Source: JBCCOW01 sp039025855 (lineage in GTDB: Bacteria > Planctomycetota > Phycisphaerae > Phycisphaerales > Phycisphaeraceae). Taken from it: a stretch of DNA of 64,000 nt. Each line of letters begins with the position of its first letter. Position 1 is the first letter of the stretch. A program made the translations under genes and the position numbers. The notes beneath the pieces were generated by a model. It did no database searches. It worked only from the letters and a program-made list of their open reading frames with translations, and had not been told where the DNA came from. Positions 52,281-61,114 of the stretch are shown piece after piece. The stretch lies in the NCBI GenBank assembly GCA_039025855.1, contig JBCCNL010000009.1:30562-94561 (forward strand), given 5' to 3'.

Positions 52281-53921
52281 TCAGGGTGTGGCCTGCATCG
52301 CGAGCTGGGTCGAGACGACCTCGTCGATGGCGTCGATGAGCTGGTCCTGGAGCTTCTTCATCGCACGGTTGTTGGCCTTGGGGGCGAAGTTGTTGAACAT
52401 GAGGCTGAAGGCGATGACGCGGGTGGGTGAGGCGTTGGGCGCGATGGCGTCATGGGAGGCGGGGTAGATCAGGTAGCCGGAGATGCAGGAGGCGGAGACG
52501 TGGGTGCCGTTGACCTTGCGGGAGATGAAGCCGGTCTTAGCGTAGAGGTCGGCGGAGAGGCCGCGTTCGAGGCGGCGCCGGAGTGTACCGGTCTCCCCGG
52601 CCTCGGCGAGGGAGGCGACGTAGACATCACGAAACCGAGGCTGCTGGTACATGGCGATGAGCAGCTCGGTGAGGACCTGAGGCGAGACGCGGTTGCGGTG
52701 GGAGAGCCCGGAACCGTCGGCGATCTGAATACCCGCGGTGCGGATGCGTGCGGCGAGGAGCTGTGAGGTGAAGTGCCGGATCGCGGCGGAGCCGTTGGCG
52801 AACGAGCCGGGTGCGCCGGTGAGCTGGAAGCCCATGCGTTTGAGCAGGGCCTCGGCATAGAGGTTGGCGGAGTCCTGGTTGGTGCGGTCAAGGATCCAGG
52901 GCAGGGTGGTGCGGAACTTCTGGAGCGGCGTGCCGGTGAGAACCGGCGCGTTGTCGGGGACGCGTTGGACGTTGCCGATGGTGATGCCGCGCTGTTGCAC
53001 ACGGTGGCGGAGGAGGTCGGCGAAGACCATGGACGGGTCGTGAACGGTGACAGAAGCGCTGGTGCGGGTGCGGACGGTGCCGCGGAAGGTGAAGGCGTTG
53101 GTGCCGGGCTCGCGTCCGATCCAGAAGCCCTGGCGGGAGCCGGTGCGGGCGAGGTTGGTGGTGCCGATGGAGGGGTGAAGCGGGTAGACGGTGACGCGCG
53201 GGGCGAAGCCGCGCTGCGTCGGGGTGGCTCGGACGTCGATGATGTTGTTGTAGAAGTTGAGCCCGGCGACCTGGGCGCAATAGGCACGGTCGAGCTGATC
53301 GCGGGGCCAATCTTGGTGGATGAAATCGCGGTCAAAGACCCGGTCGTCGATGAGCAGCGTGTCGAACCTGGCGAGGCCTTGAGCTTCGGCGTGCTGGACG
53401 ATCGCGTCGACCCAGCGGTCGAGCACGACATCGGCATTGAGCGTGATCTGATCGTTCTTGGGGCGGTCGGCGTTGAGCTGTTGTTCCAAACGGAAGAGCA
53501 GGAGCGGGTCGGCGAACGCGGGGTCGCCGGCACCCCGGACGAGCAGGCGGTGGCGGGCGTCTTCCGCGTCGGGGGCGACGTGCTGGAGCTTGGTCTCGAA
53601 GACGAACTCGGGCCCGAGCCGACCGAGCGCGGCCGCGGTCGTGAGCAGCTTCATATTGGACGCCGGGATCAGCGGCTGATGGCCGGCGATGTCGGCCAGG
53701 ACCTCACCGCTGCCCACGTCGCGCACGCTGATGCCCGTAACCGCTTCCCGCAAGTCCGCTCCGCCCAGCACCTGACGCAGCCGGGTCTCTACATCGGCCC
53801 ATACGTCAACCCCGGTCAGGACTCCGGCCACCACGACAAGCCACACCACCAGCCCGCGCGCACGGGATGCGTCGGCACCGATGCTGGTCTGACCCTCAGA
53901 CTCCACAGCGTTCACTCGCAT
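52281..53921 (-). CDS. dacB: D-Ala-D-Ala carboxypeptidase/endopeptidase, PBP4 (S13) type
   Basis: The 546-aa peptidase family S13 protein trims or cleaves peptidoglycan cross-links in the periplasm. A membrane or signal segment (GLVVWLVVVAGVLTGVDVWA) is near the N-terminus. Catalytic motifs are SxxK in LIPASNMKLLTTAAALGRLG, SxN in DSANLYAEALLKRMG and KTG in LYAKTGFIS. Finding it in the planctomycete lineage fits current evidence that these bacteria have peptidoglycan. It is convergent with the RCK-N gene and appears monocistronic. Confidence 0.92.
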   Translation of the reverse strand: MRVNAVESEGQTSIGADASRARGLVVWLVVVAGVLTGVDVWADVETRLRQVLGGADLREAVTGISVRDVGSGEVLADIAGHQPLIPASNMKLLTTAAALGRLGPEFVFETKLQHVAPDAEDARHRLLVRGAGDPAFADPLLLFRLEQQLNADRPKNDQITLNADVVLDRWVDAIVQHAEAQGLARFDTLLIDDRVFDRDFIHQDWPRDQLDRAYCAQVAGLNFYNNIIDVRATPTQRGFAPRVTVYPLHPSIGTTNLARTGSRQGFWIGREPGTNAFTFRGTVRTRTSASVTVHDPSMVFADLLRHRVQQRGITIGNVQRVPDNAPVLTGTPLQKFRTTLPWILDRTNQDSANLYAEALLKRMGFQLTGAPGSFANGSAAIRHFTSQLLAARIRTAGIQIADGSGLSHRNRVSPQVLTELLIAMYQQPRFRDVYVASLAEAGETGTLRRRLERGLSADLYAKTGFISRKVNGTHVSASCISGYLIYPASHDAIAPNASPTRVIAFSLMFNNFAPKANNRAMKKLQDQLIDAIDEVVSTQLAMQATP

Positions 53922-54027
53922 ACCTGAGCTTATCGTCCGAGTCGCCCCGACACGCCCAATCCCTAACTTTGCCTCGACAGATCCCTCGCCGGGGCAGCCC
54001 CAGCCCCGTGATTATCGCCGCCAGTGT

Positions 54028-55005
54028 TTACCAGTACGCCCAGCGACGCACCGACTCCAGCCGCAACCGTTGCGTGAACGTGTCCGCCGCTACTAGCACG
54101 TGCTGCTTCGCCGCATCCGCGTGGAACCAGTAACGCTCCGACCGGCCATCGGCATAACCGACCTCCAGCTCGTAGGCCTCGACCGTCCCGATCGGCAGCT
54201 CCATCGATGTCTTGCCCACCAACCGCACCGTCACATCCACCGGCTCAACCGGCGACCACTTCGTCGTCGTCGCCTCCGGCACCACAGACAACTGCAGATC
54301 AGCCGGCGCCTCAAACGGATAGCCCCGAAGCACCAGCGTTAACGCGTCGTGGAACACCACCGGCGACCCGGCCGACAGCTCGACCCGCCCGCCGTCCATG
54401 CCCTGCTCCGGGAAATACGACGACTGGAACCACCGCAGCCCCGACCCATCCACCACCGTTGACTTGAACGTCGCCCCGCAGTCCTCGTTGCTGCCCATCT
54501 CGACCTTCACCGGCTTCCGCCCGTCCATGCCGACATACGTCATCGTCGAGAAGTGGTACGTGTAGTTCGGGGTCGGCACATCCTCCCGGGCGTGGTGCTT
54601 GAACACCCGCATCGACGGGGCACCCCCCTGCCCGCCCCAACCACTCGCCTTGGTCGTGGTGGAAGGGGTGTAGTCCTCAGCATTGGTGAAGATGCGGGCG
54701 GTGAAGCTCCTCGGCTGGCCATAGATGCTGCGGACCGCGGCGTACCGGGCGTCCTCGACCTGGCCATCGTTCCAAATCGGGTCGCGAGCCCAGCCATCAT
54801 CGAGCCCCTCGGGCCCGACCATGCTCGGCATCGACGCCGGGCCGGTCAGGACCGGGGCGCTGGGCTCGCCCACCCCCGCCCCCGCATCCGTGCTCCCCGC
54901 CTCGGTCTGTGTGCAGCCCGCCATCAGCACAAAACCACTCAACAACACGACCACACCCAGCAGGCCCGCCCGACCCTCTCCGATTTTCATCATCTTGCGA
55001 CGCAT
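54028..55005 (-). CDS. Hypothetical lipoprotein
   Basis: The 325-aa protein starts with a lipoprotein signal (GLLGVVVLLSGFVLMAGC), with in-frame ATG alternatives at residues 5-6. The mature part begins with a Ser/Gly/Pro linker, then a mostly beta domain with WFQSSYFPEQGMDGGRVE, FHDALTLVLRGYPFEAPADL and TVEAYELEVGYADGRSERYW. The last resembles DUF3108-like proteins that carry a processed lipid or sugar, but I do not recognise a family with confidence. It ends LESVRRWAYW. No operon partner is evident. Confidence 0.7.
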   Translation of the reverse strand: MRRKMMKIGEGRAGLLGVVVLLSGFVLMAGCTQTEAGSTDAGAGVGEPSAPVLTGPASMPSMVGPEGLDDGWARDPIWNDGQVEDARYAAVRSIYGQPRSFTARIFTNAEDYTPSTTTKASGWGGQGGAPSMRVFKHHAREDVPTPNYTYHFSTMTYVGMDGRKPVKVEMGSNEDCGATFKSTVVDGSGLRWFQSSYFPEQGMDGGRVELSAGSPVVFHDALTLVLRGYPFEAPADLQLSVVPEATTTKWSPVEPVDVTVRLVGKTSMELPIGTVEAYELEVGYADGRSERYWFHADAAKQHVLVAADTFTQRLRLESVRRWAYW

Positions 55006-55106
55006 GACGGCTCCTCAATCGCGATCTCTCACGCTATGCACCAACCCGTGAACCCCTCCGGTTGTTCCCGACCGTGATTGGCCGAGCCACAGAGCTTAGC
55101 CGCCGA

Positions 55107-56225
55107 TTACCCGGCGTAAAGCCTTTTGTAGGCCTCGATCATCCGCGATTCGGTGAAATTCGCCAGGAACCTGGCCTTCGCCGCCGCCGCATATCCCCCT
55201 GCCACATTTCGGTCTTTCACCAGCGCGGCCATCGCTGCCCCCAACGCCTCAGCATCCTCAGCATGAGTCAACAGCCCCGTTTTGCCGTGCTCGATCAGCT
55301 CGCCATTGCCCCCCACATCCGTCGCCACCACCGGCACCCCCGCCGCCATCGCCTCCAGGATCGTCACCGACATCCCCTCCGACTTCGAGCTCAAGACCGC
55401 CACGTCCGCCCCCGGCAGCAACTGCCGTGCATCCTCCCGGACCCCCGCCAACACCATCCGCTCTCGCAACCCCAGCACCCGCACCTGCTGCTCAATAAAC
55501 CCTCGCTCCGGCCCATCACCAATCAAAACCAGCCATGCCCCGGGCACTTCTTTGAGCACTTCCGCAAACGCCCGCAGGCTCAGCCCGTGGTCCTTCACCG
55601 GATGGAACCGAGCTGTGTGAAAAATCACCCGAGCATCCAGCGGCAGCCCCATATGCACCCGCGCCTCCGTCCGCGTGTACACCGCCGGCATCGGCTCCGG
55701 CGTGATCCCGTTCGGCACCACTTCGACCCCACCGACCAACCCCAGCCGCAGCCCCTCCTTCTGCTCCACCGCCCTTTTCACATACGCCGACACCGCCGTC
55801 ACCGCATCGCCACGCCGCAGCAACGTCTTGTTCACCAGCCGACGCTTCCACCCCACCACATCCGGCACATGCCGCCCGTGCTCAGTGAAAATCACCCTTA
55901 CATCTTTCAACCGCTTCCGCGCCATCGCCGCATAAAAGAACGGCGTGTACTGATGCGCATGCAGCACGCTCACCCCGTGCTCCACACACGCGTCCCGCAA
56001 CCGCCCCACCAGCCGCCGATCCACCCCTGGCCAACGCCGAAGGTGCACCACCTCAAAACCGTCCTTCTGCAACTCCTCCCCGATCGCTCCCACTCCATCC
56101 AGACAGAAGTACACCGTCTGCACCCCGGCGTTCTGCACCCCCCTTCCGATCGCCGCCGCCAACACCTCCGCCCCCGCGCGGTCCAGCCGGTGCAGCACCT
56201 GGCCTATTCGAGCACTACTGTTCAT
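55107..56225 (-). CDS. Glycosyltransferase family 4, TIGR03088-like
   Basis: The 372-aa GT-B glycosyltransferase starts IGQVLHRLDRAGAEVLAAAI and has VSVLHAHQYTPFFYAAMARK, EVVPNGITPEP, FHTARFHPVKDHGLSLRAFA, LVLIGDGPERGFIEQQVRVL and the GT4 C-terminal block SEGMSVTILEAMAAGVPVVA. This resembles PEP-CTERM/EpsH1-associated sugar transferases and other EPS-pathway members. Donor and acceptor are unknown. Its neighbour upstream is an AT-rich gene of different origin. Confidence 0.87.
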   Translation of the reverse strand: MNSSARIGQVLHRLDRAGAEVLAAAIGRGVQNAGVQTVYFCLDGVGAIGEELQKDGFEVVHLRRWPGVDRRLVGRLRDACVEHGVSVLHAHQYTPFFYAAMARKRLKDVRVIFTEHGRHVPDVVGWKRRLVNKTLLRRGDAVTAVSAYVKRAVEQKEGLRLGLVGGVEVVPNGITPEPMPAVYTRTEARVHMGLPLDARVIFHTARFHPVKDHGLSLRAFAEVLKEVPGAWLVLIGDGPERGFIEQQVRVLGLRERMVLAGVREDARQLLPGADVAVLSSKSEGMSVTILEAMAAGVPVVATDVGGNGELIEHGKTGLLTHAEDAEALGAAMAALVKDRNVAGGYAAAAKARFLANFTESRMIEAYKRLYAG

Positions 56226-56243
56226 ATGCGCATCATGCTCGAA

Positions 56244-56930
56244 TTAGACGTCGCATGACGTTTTCGAAAAAACTCTGCGGTTTGGGTCAAAAACCGAGAT
56301 CACAGAGTTGCCCCGACGCAAAATGATCTCACCCGCAGAGTTAACCACCGCCTTACCGAGGTATTGATACCACAAGAATTGTCGTGGCGAACAATTAGCT
56401 ACAACCTGATTCGCAACACGCACACCTTTGCTCCAGATCGTTTGCTGAAGCGAGAATCTCTCGGTATTGACGCGTGCGGTAATTGTGCTCCTCAGAGCGA
56501 GACGTGTCCAAGTCTTGTCTTCGACGATCCACTGATTTACGTAACCTTTACGACAGAAATCATCAAGCTTCGTCATGCAAAATTCGTAAGGCACGGGCAT
56601 GTATTCAGATGCCGCTTCCAGCCCGTCTGAAATGACCTGACGATAGTGCTTGTGCAACTCAGCGAGACTCAACTTCGAGACAGCAGGCATCGCGTAAGGA
56701 ATCTCGACTCCAAGAATGTACTTTTGATGCTCATACGGCCTGATCTTTGGCTGCTCAGTACCTGTCAAACAGACGATATTCAGACGAGAACGCTCCACCG
56801 GAAAGGTGCTGGTGGCGAGATGACGCTCGATGTAAGAACAAACCGCACACGATCGAATCAAAAACGCTTTACGCGTTGATTCTCGATGGTGCCTACCCAA
56901 GTGTACTTCGAGCTGACTGAAACTCCGCAT
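56244..56930 (-). CDS. Hypothetical protein in AT-richer DNA
   Basis: I do not recognise this 228-aa protein. Base composition (about 50% GC by eye) and codon use differ sharply from neighbours, suggesting transfer. It begins MRSFSQLEVHLGRHHRESTR and has three Cys in the first third (SCAVCSYIERH). The middle is helical (LAELHKHYRQVISDGLEAAS) and the end beta-rich (GKAVVNSAGEIILRRGNSVI). No signal peptide or membrane segment is present. The ATG is weakly supported. It sits 18 bp from the glycosyltransferase start on the same strand. Confidence 0.65.
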   Translation of the reverse strand: MRSFSQLEVHLGRHHRESTRKAFLIRSCAVCSYIERHLATSTFPVERSRLNIVCLTGTEQPKIRPYEHQKYILGVEIPYAMPAVSKLSLAELHKHYRQVISDGLEAASEYMPVPYEFCMTKLDDFCRKGYVNQWIVEDKTWTRLALRSTITARVNTERFSLQQTIWSKGVRVANQVVANCSPRQFLWYQYLGKAVVNSAGEIILRRGNSVISVFDPNRRVFSKTSCDV

Positions 56931-57024
56931 ACTAATCCTACAGAAGCTACTTCAGATTACTCAACATCGTTCTTCTGTTGAATCGGATTATCAACTTGCC
57001 CCTGAGTATCTGTGGTTGAACCAA

Positions 57025-58383
57025 CTACGCGAAGACCTCGTCCGCGACCTGACTGTCGAGCTGGTCGATGATGCGGGCGTAGTTGTCTTCGGTGGAGCTG
57101 CGGCTGTCGACGGTCTTGATCGAGTGCATGACCGTGGTGTGGTCCCGACCGCCGAAGTAGCCGCCGATCTCTTCGAGGGAGAACTGGGTGTGCTTGCGGG
57201 CGAGCCACATGCAGATCTGGCGGGGCTCGGTGACGGACTTGTGGCGGCGCTTGGACTGCAGGTCCTGGAGCTTGACGCTGTAGAAGGTGGTGACCGCGTC
57301 GATGATGCGATCGAGGGTGACGCGGTTGGTGCGAGGGGCGGGCGGCTCGCCGAGGGCCTTGCGGACCGTGTCGAGGTTCAGCTCGGCATGATTCAGCTTG
57401 AGGTGGCCTTGGAGCGTGTTGATCGCGCCCTCGAGTTCACGGGCGTTGGTGTCGACACGCTTGGCGATGAACGAGAGGATTTCTTGGGAGAGCCCCATGG
57501 AGCGGAGCTCGGACTTGGCCTGGAGGATGGCGAGCCGGGTCTCGAACGACGGGCGGGAGACGCCGGCGACGAGGCCCCAGGAGAAGCGGGAGACGAGGCG
57601 TTCTTCAAGGTCGGGGATCTCGTGGGGGGCGGCATCGGAGGACAGGACGATCTGCTTGCCGAGGCCGTGCAGGAAGTTGAAGGTGTGGAAGAACTCTTCC
57701 TGCGTGCGTTCCCGGCTGGCGAGGAAGTGGATGTCGTCGATGACGAGGATGTCGACGTGCCGGTAGCGATCCTGGAAGGCCTTCATCTCGCCGGCCTGGA
57801 CGCAGTCGATGAACTGGTTCGAGAAGGCGTCGCAGGAGACGAAGACGATCTGGGCCTCGGGGTTGTGGTTGAGGACCTGCTGGCAGATGGCCTGGAGGAG
57901 GTGGGTCTTGCCGAGCCCGACGCCGCCGTGGATAAACAGCGGGTTGTAGGCCTCGCCCGGCTGGTCGGCGACGGCCTTGGCGGCGGCGTAGGCGAGGTCG
58001 TTGTTGGGGCCGCGGACGAAGTTCTCGAACGAGTAGTCGGGGGAGAGGACCGTGTGGTCTTCCAGCGGGCCGTCGGCTTCGCCGTTCTTAGACACGCCGT
58101 TGGTCGAAGTGCCGTTGGTGGAGGACGCCTTACCGGTCGGCGGGTTGACGAATTCGACCGCGACAAGGGCCCCGGTGATGGCTTGAGCCGCCTCACGGAA
58201 CGGCTCTCGGCACTGCCGCTGCAGGTAGCGCTGCTGGATGCTGGTCGCGGCACGGATCCGCAACAGGCCCCCGTCGAGGGTCTCGGGTTCGAGCTTCTCG
58301 AACCACTGGCGGCACAGCGTGGCGTGGTGCTCGGCCAGATAGGACATCATGTCGCGCCAGTGCGCGGGTTCAAGGTGTTTCAT
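57025..58383 (-). CDS. dnaA: Chromosomal replication initiator protein DnaA
   Basis: Domains are I (CRQWFEKLEPETLDGGLLRI), a variable linker with NGT/NGV repeats, the AAA+ domain III (Walker A IHGGVGLGKTHLLQAICQQV; Walker B VDILVIDDIHFLASR) and domain IV, with the DNA-binding signature GGRDHTTVMHSIKTVDSRSS. The start is uncertain: the ATG used gives 452 aa and includes domain I; a GTG at 58489-58491 would add 36 residues. Neither has a good Shine-Dalgarno. dnaN and recF are not adjacent, unlike in many bacteria. The gap upstream may hold regulatory sites. Confidence 0.93.
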   Translation of the reverse strand: MKHLEPAHWRDMMSYLAEHHATLCRQWFEKLEPETLDGGLLRIRAATSIQQRYLQRQCREPFREAAQAITGALVAVEFVNPPTGKASSTNGTSTNGVSKNGEADGPLEDHTVLSPDYSFENFVRGPNNDLAYAAAKAVADQPGEAYNPLFIHGGVGLGKTHLLQAICQQVLNHNPEAQIVFVSCDAFSNQFIDCVQAGEMKAFQDRYRHVDILVIDDIHFLASRERTQEEFFHTFNFLHGLGKQIVLSSDAAPHEIPDLEERLVSRFSWGLVAGVSRPSFETRLAILQAKSELRSMGLSQEILSFIAKRVDTNARELEGAINTLQGHLKLNHAELNLDTVRKALGEPPAPRTNRVTLDRIIDAVTTFYSVKLQDLQSKRRHKSVTEPRQICMWLARKHTQFSLEEIGGYFGGRDHTTVMHSIKTVDSRSSTEDNYARIIDQLDSQVADEVFA

Positions 58384-58780
58384 GGTCGGGGCCAAGACCG
58401 TGGGGCGTCCGGGGTCTTCCGGGGGGGCTTGCTTGTCCTTGTCCACGCCCGACGGCAAGACTTTGCCGAGCGTCTCCCTGGTACTGCTCACAACCGCTTT
58501 ACCGAGCGGGTGTGTTGCGGCATGACGCGGTCGTTCGGCTCGTTGGAACCCGGGGACGGGCCTGGTCTGCAAAGGACCGGAGGCTTGACCCGTTGATGCG
58601 CCACACCAACGCGACAAACCTAACGCGCAACGCTTCGCGCTGTCAACGGACCATTCCAGAATTGCAGAAAACCCCTAGAAAAACAGGATCAAAACGCGTT
58701 TGGGTTGACGCTTCATCACGCACCACACGATGAAGCGTGTACCATGCGCAATGGTTATGTCGTCTTCTCACGAGGTTGTT
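58384..58780. other. Region upstream of dnaA, with a 10-bp inverted repeat
   Basis: About 400 bp between dnaA and the divergent cyclophilin. A perfect inverted repeat ACGCTTCATC-N11-GATGAAGCGT occupies 58708-58738, 43 bp before the cyclophilin start. No cluster of TTATCCACA-like boxes was found. It is a candidate control region; origin function is not shown. Confidence 0.45.
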
Positions 58781-59740
58781 ATGTCCCGCACGCTCTCTAT
58801 CCCGTCTGCCGAACGTCTCGACGCGGTGCCCGCAATGATGCCGCGTCTCGCTCTCGCGCTGATGCTCCTCTACGCAGTCGGCCTGGTCACGCCCACCACA
58901 TGGGCGCAGGCCACCGGCCCTGCCACCGCACCAGGCACCCAACCCGCCACCGCACCCGCCACGCAGCCTGCCGCTGCCAACCCGATCGCGGTCATCACCA
59001 CCAATAAAGGCGTGATCCGGGTGGAGCTGCTTGCCGACGCCGCCCCCAAGACCGTGGCCAACTTCGTCGGCTTGGCCACCGGCACCAAAACCTTCAACAG
59101 CCCCGCGACTGGAGAGCCGATGACCGGCAAGTTCTATGACGGGCTGGTGTTCCATCGCGTGATACCAAACTTCATGATCCAGGGCGGCGACCCACTCGGC
59201 ACGGGGCGGGGCAGCCCCGGCTACCGGTTTGAGGACGAGATCGATGCCGACGCACTGGGTCTGGGCGACGTCAAGGCCTTCGACGAGAACGGCCAGCCTA
59301 ACCCCGTCCTGGGCATCCGCTCGCAGCAGCAATTCCAGCAGACCGTGATCCTACCGATCTACCAGGAGCTGGGGATCAACAGCCAGGCGACCTTCGACCA
59401 GAAGAAGGACCAGCTGCAGGCCCGGGTCGACGCTTTGATCGCCGAGGGCACGGTGAAGGACATCTTCGAGATGCAGGGCTATCAATACACCAAGGGCCTG
59501 CCCAGCAAGAAGCCGCTGCGAGGCATGATGGCGATGGCCAACGCGGGACCGAACACCAACGGCTCGCAGTTCTTCATCAACGTGGCCGACACGCCCTGGC
59601 TGGCGGGCAAGCACACGGTCTTCGGGCAGGTCGTGGCGGGGATGGACGTGGTGGACGCGATCTCGACCGTGCCGACGGGCCCACAGAACCGCCCCAGCGA
59701 GCCCGTGGTGATCGAATCGGTGGTGATCGAAGGCCTCTGA
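58781..59740 (+). CDS. Exported cyclophilin-type peptidyl-prolyl isomerase
   Basis: The start with GAGG upstream gives 319 aa, with a signal peptide (PRLALALMLLYAVGLVTPTT cleaved near WAQA) and an Ala/Thr/Pro-rich linker. The cyclophilin fold follows: TNKGVIRVELLADAAPKTVA, FHRVIPNFMIQGGDPLGTGR, NTNGSQFFINVADTPWLAGK and HTVFGQVVAGMDVVDAI. About 90 residues are inserted between the EDEID strand and the NTNGSQFF strand (including QELGINSQATFDQKKDQLQA), an extension seen in planctomycete homologues. It should assist folding in the periplasm. Confidence 0.92.
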   Translation: MSRTLSIPSAERLDAVPAMMPRLALALMLLYAVGLVTPTTWAQATGPATAPGTQPATAPATQPAAANPIAVITTNKGVIRVELLADAAPKTVANFVGLATGTKTFNSPATGEPMTGKFYDGLVFHRVIPNFMIQGGDPLGTGRGSPGYRFEDEIDADALGLGDVKAFDENGQPNPVLGIRSQQQFQQTVILPIYQELGINSQATFDQKKDQLQARVDALIAEGTVKDIFEMQGYQYTKGLPSKKPLRGMMAMANAGPNTNGSQFFINVADTPWLAGKHTVFGQVVAGMDVVDAISTVPTGPQNRPSEPVVIESVVIEGL

Positions 59741-60111
59741 ACACCACTGAATTCGGTAAATGAGGGAGCGGTACAGGGGTGGCGCGCACGGTGTGGAAAG
59801 CTCGTGGGTTAGCGCGCCGTTGCGCTCAGGTCTCGTGAGTTTCAGTGGGCCGAGCCCGAGCCTCTGGACGGAGAAACGGTGGTCTGATTCGTGTTCGGCA
59901 CCCGCGGTGCACGGAAGCGCCAGCCCGAACTAGCGTTTTTGACAGGTTTTTGCGTCGTTTCTACATCATCACAAGATACTTTTTAACAGTGACTTGCTAA
60001 TTTTCATGGGATGTTTTCCGCAAAGCGCCACGGCAGATAACGGAGAAGAAGAATTTAATCTCTTGTTCTCTTCACTAAGAACTCAGCCCCCGCCGCTCTG
60101 ATCATCATGCC
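59741..60111 (+). other. Non-coding AT-richer gap with a promoter-like site
   Basis: About 370 bp without a gene. TTGACA (59939-59944), a 17-bp spacer and TACATC (59962-59967) form a fair sigma70-type promoter on the + strand. The following ~140 bp is AT-rich and has no ORF before the convergent mutM stop. An untranslated small RNA is possible but no terminator was found. Confidence 0.35.
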
Positions 60112-60996
60112 CTAACGAGCTCGCCGCAGGGAGCGGGGGCTGACGGACTGGCATTGTGGACAAGCCACCGTGGCCCGGGCGGCGACGAGGCCGTGGATGA
60201 GGGTGGCGTCGCAGGTCAGGCAGGGCTGGCCGGCCCGGCCGTAGACGCGGTGCTGGAGCTGGAAGCCGCCGGGCTGGCTGCGGGCGTCGGTGTAGTCCCG
60301 GAGGCTGGAGCCGCCCGCGTCGATGGCTTCCCGGAGCAGGGGTGGGGCCAGTTCGGCGATCCGGTGAGCTTGGTCGCGGGTCAGGCGGTGGGCACGGAGG
60401 ATCGGGCTGAGGCGGGCTCTGAACAGCAGCTCATCGACGTAGATGTTGCCAAGGCCGGCGACGACGAACTGGTCAAGGAGCGCGGCTTTGAGGAACCGCT
60501 TGGTGCGTTTGAGGGCGTTGGCGAGGGTGTCAGCGTGCTGGGGCTGGTCGAGTTCGAGGGCGTCGGGGCCGAGGGGCGACCAGCGTTCGGCGTGGAGGGT
60601 GTCGAAGCTGGGGTAGACCCAGGCGCCGCCGAAGCGCCTGGGGTCGTGGAGGGTAAGGTGGCCCGTGGGGAGTTCGAGGGTGAGGTGGTCGTGGCGGTTC
60701 GGGGAACCGTCGGGGCTTGCGGGACGTCCGGAGGAGGGATGGAATGTGAAGCGGCCGGACATGCCGAGGTGGATGAGCAGGCAGGGGCCGGCGTCGTTGG
60801 GGCCTGTGAGGAGGGCGAGCTGTTTGCCGTGGCGTTTGAGGGCGGTGATGGGGCGACCCACGAGGGCGTTGAGGGGGGTGTGCGGGTGTGGGCGGGTGTA
60901 GCCGGGGAAGCGGTCGTGGACGGCGGTGATGGGTTGGTCGAGCGCGAGGGGCAGCAGCGAGCGGCGGAGGGTTTCGACTTCGGGCAGCTCGGGCAT
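60112..60996 (-). CDS. mutM: Formamidopyrimidine-DNA glycosylase
   Basis: Fpg excises 8-oxoguanine and nicks the site. The start is fixed by MPELPEVETLRRSL: Pro2 and Glu3 are catalytic after Met removal. HGKQLALLTG, LLIHLGMSGRF, VAGLGNIYVDELLF and GGSSLRDYTDARSQPGGFQL follow, and the C-terminal zinc finger is CLTC...CPQC. Length is 294 aa. The family's usual RT in the zinc finger is RAT here. It is divergent from the moxR gene by 118 bp. Confidence 0.96.
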   Translation of the reverse strand: MPELPEVETLRRSLLPLALDQPITAVHDRFPGYTRPHPHTPLNALVGRPITALKRHGKQLALLTGPNDAGPCLLIHLGMSGRFTFHPSSGRPASPDGSPNRHDHLTLELPTGHLTLHDPRRFGGAWVYPSFDTLHAERWSPLGPDALELDQPQHADTLANALKRTKRFLKAALLDQFVVAGLGNIYVDELLFRARLSPILRAHRLTRDQAHRIAELAPPLLREAIDAGGSSLRDYTDARSQPGGFQLQHRVYGRAGQPCLTCDATLIHGLVAARATVACPQCQSVSPRSLRRAR

Positions 60997-61114
60997 GGTG
61001 GCAAGGGTTCGGCGCCTGGGGCGTTGGGTGCGGAAGGATGGGGCCGGGCGGGGGACCGGTATACTCCCATGGCGGTCGGGTGTGTGTTGAATCCTGAAAC
61101 GGAGCCCTTGATCG

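Noticed and set aside
56931..57024. DnaA-box-like sequences (ttatcaact, tgtggttga) after dnaA
   Set aside because: Each differs from TTATCCACA at two of nine positions and there is no cluster; expected by chance.
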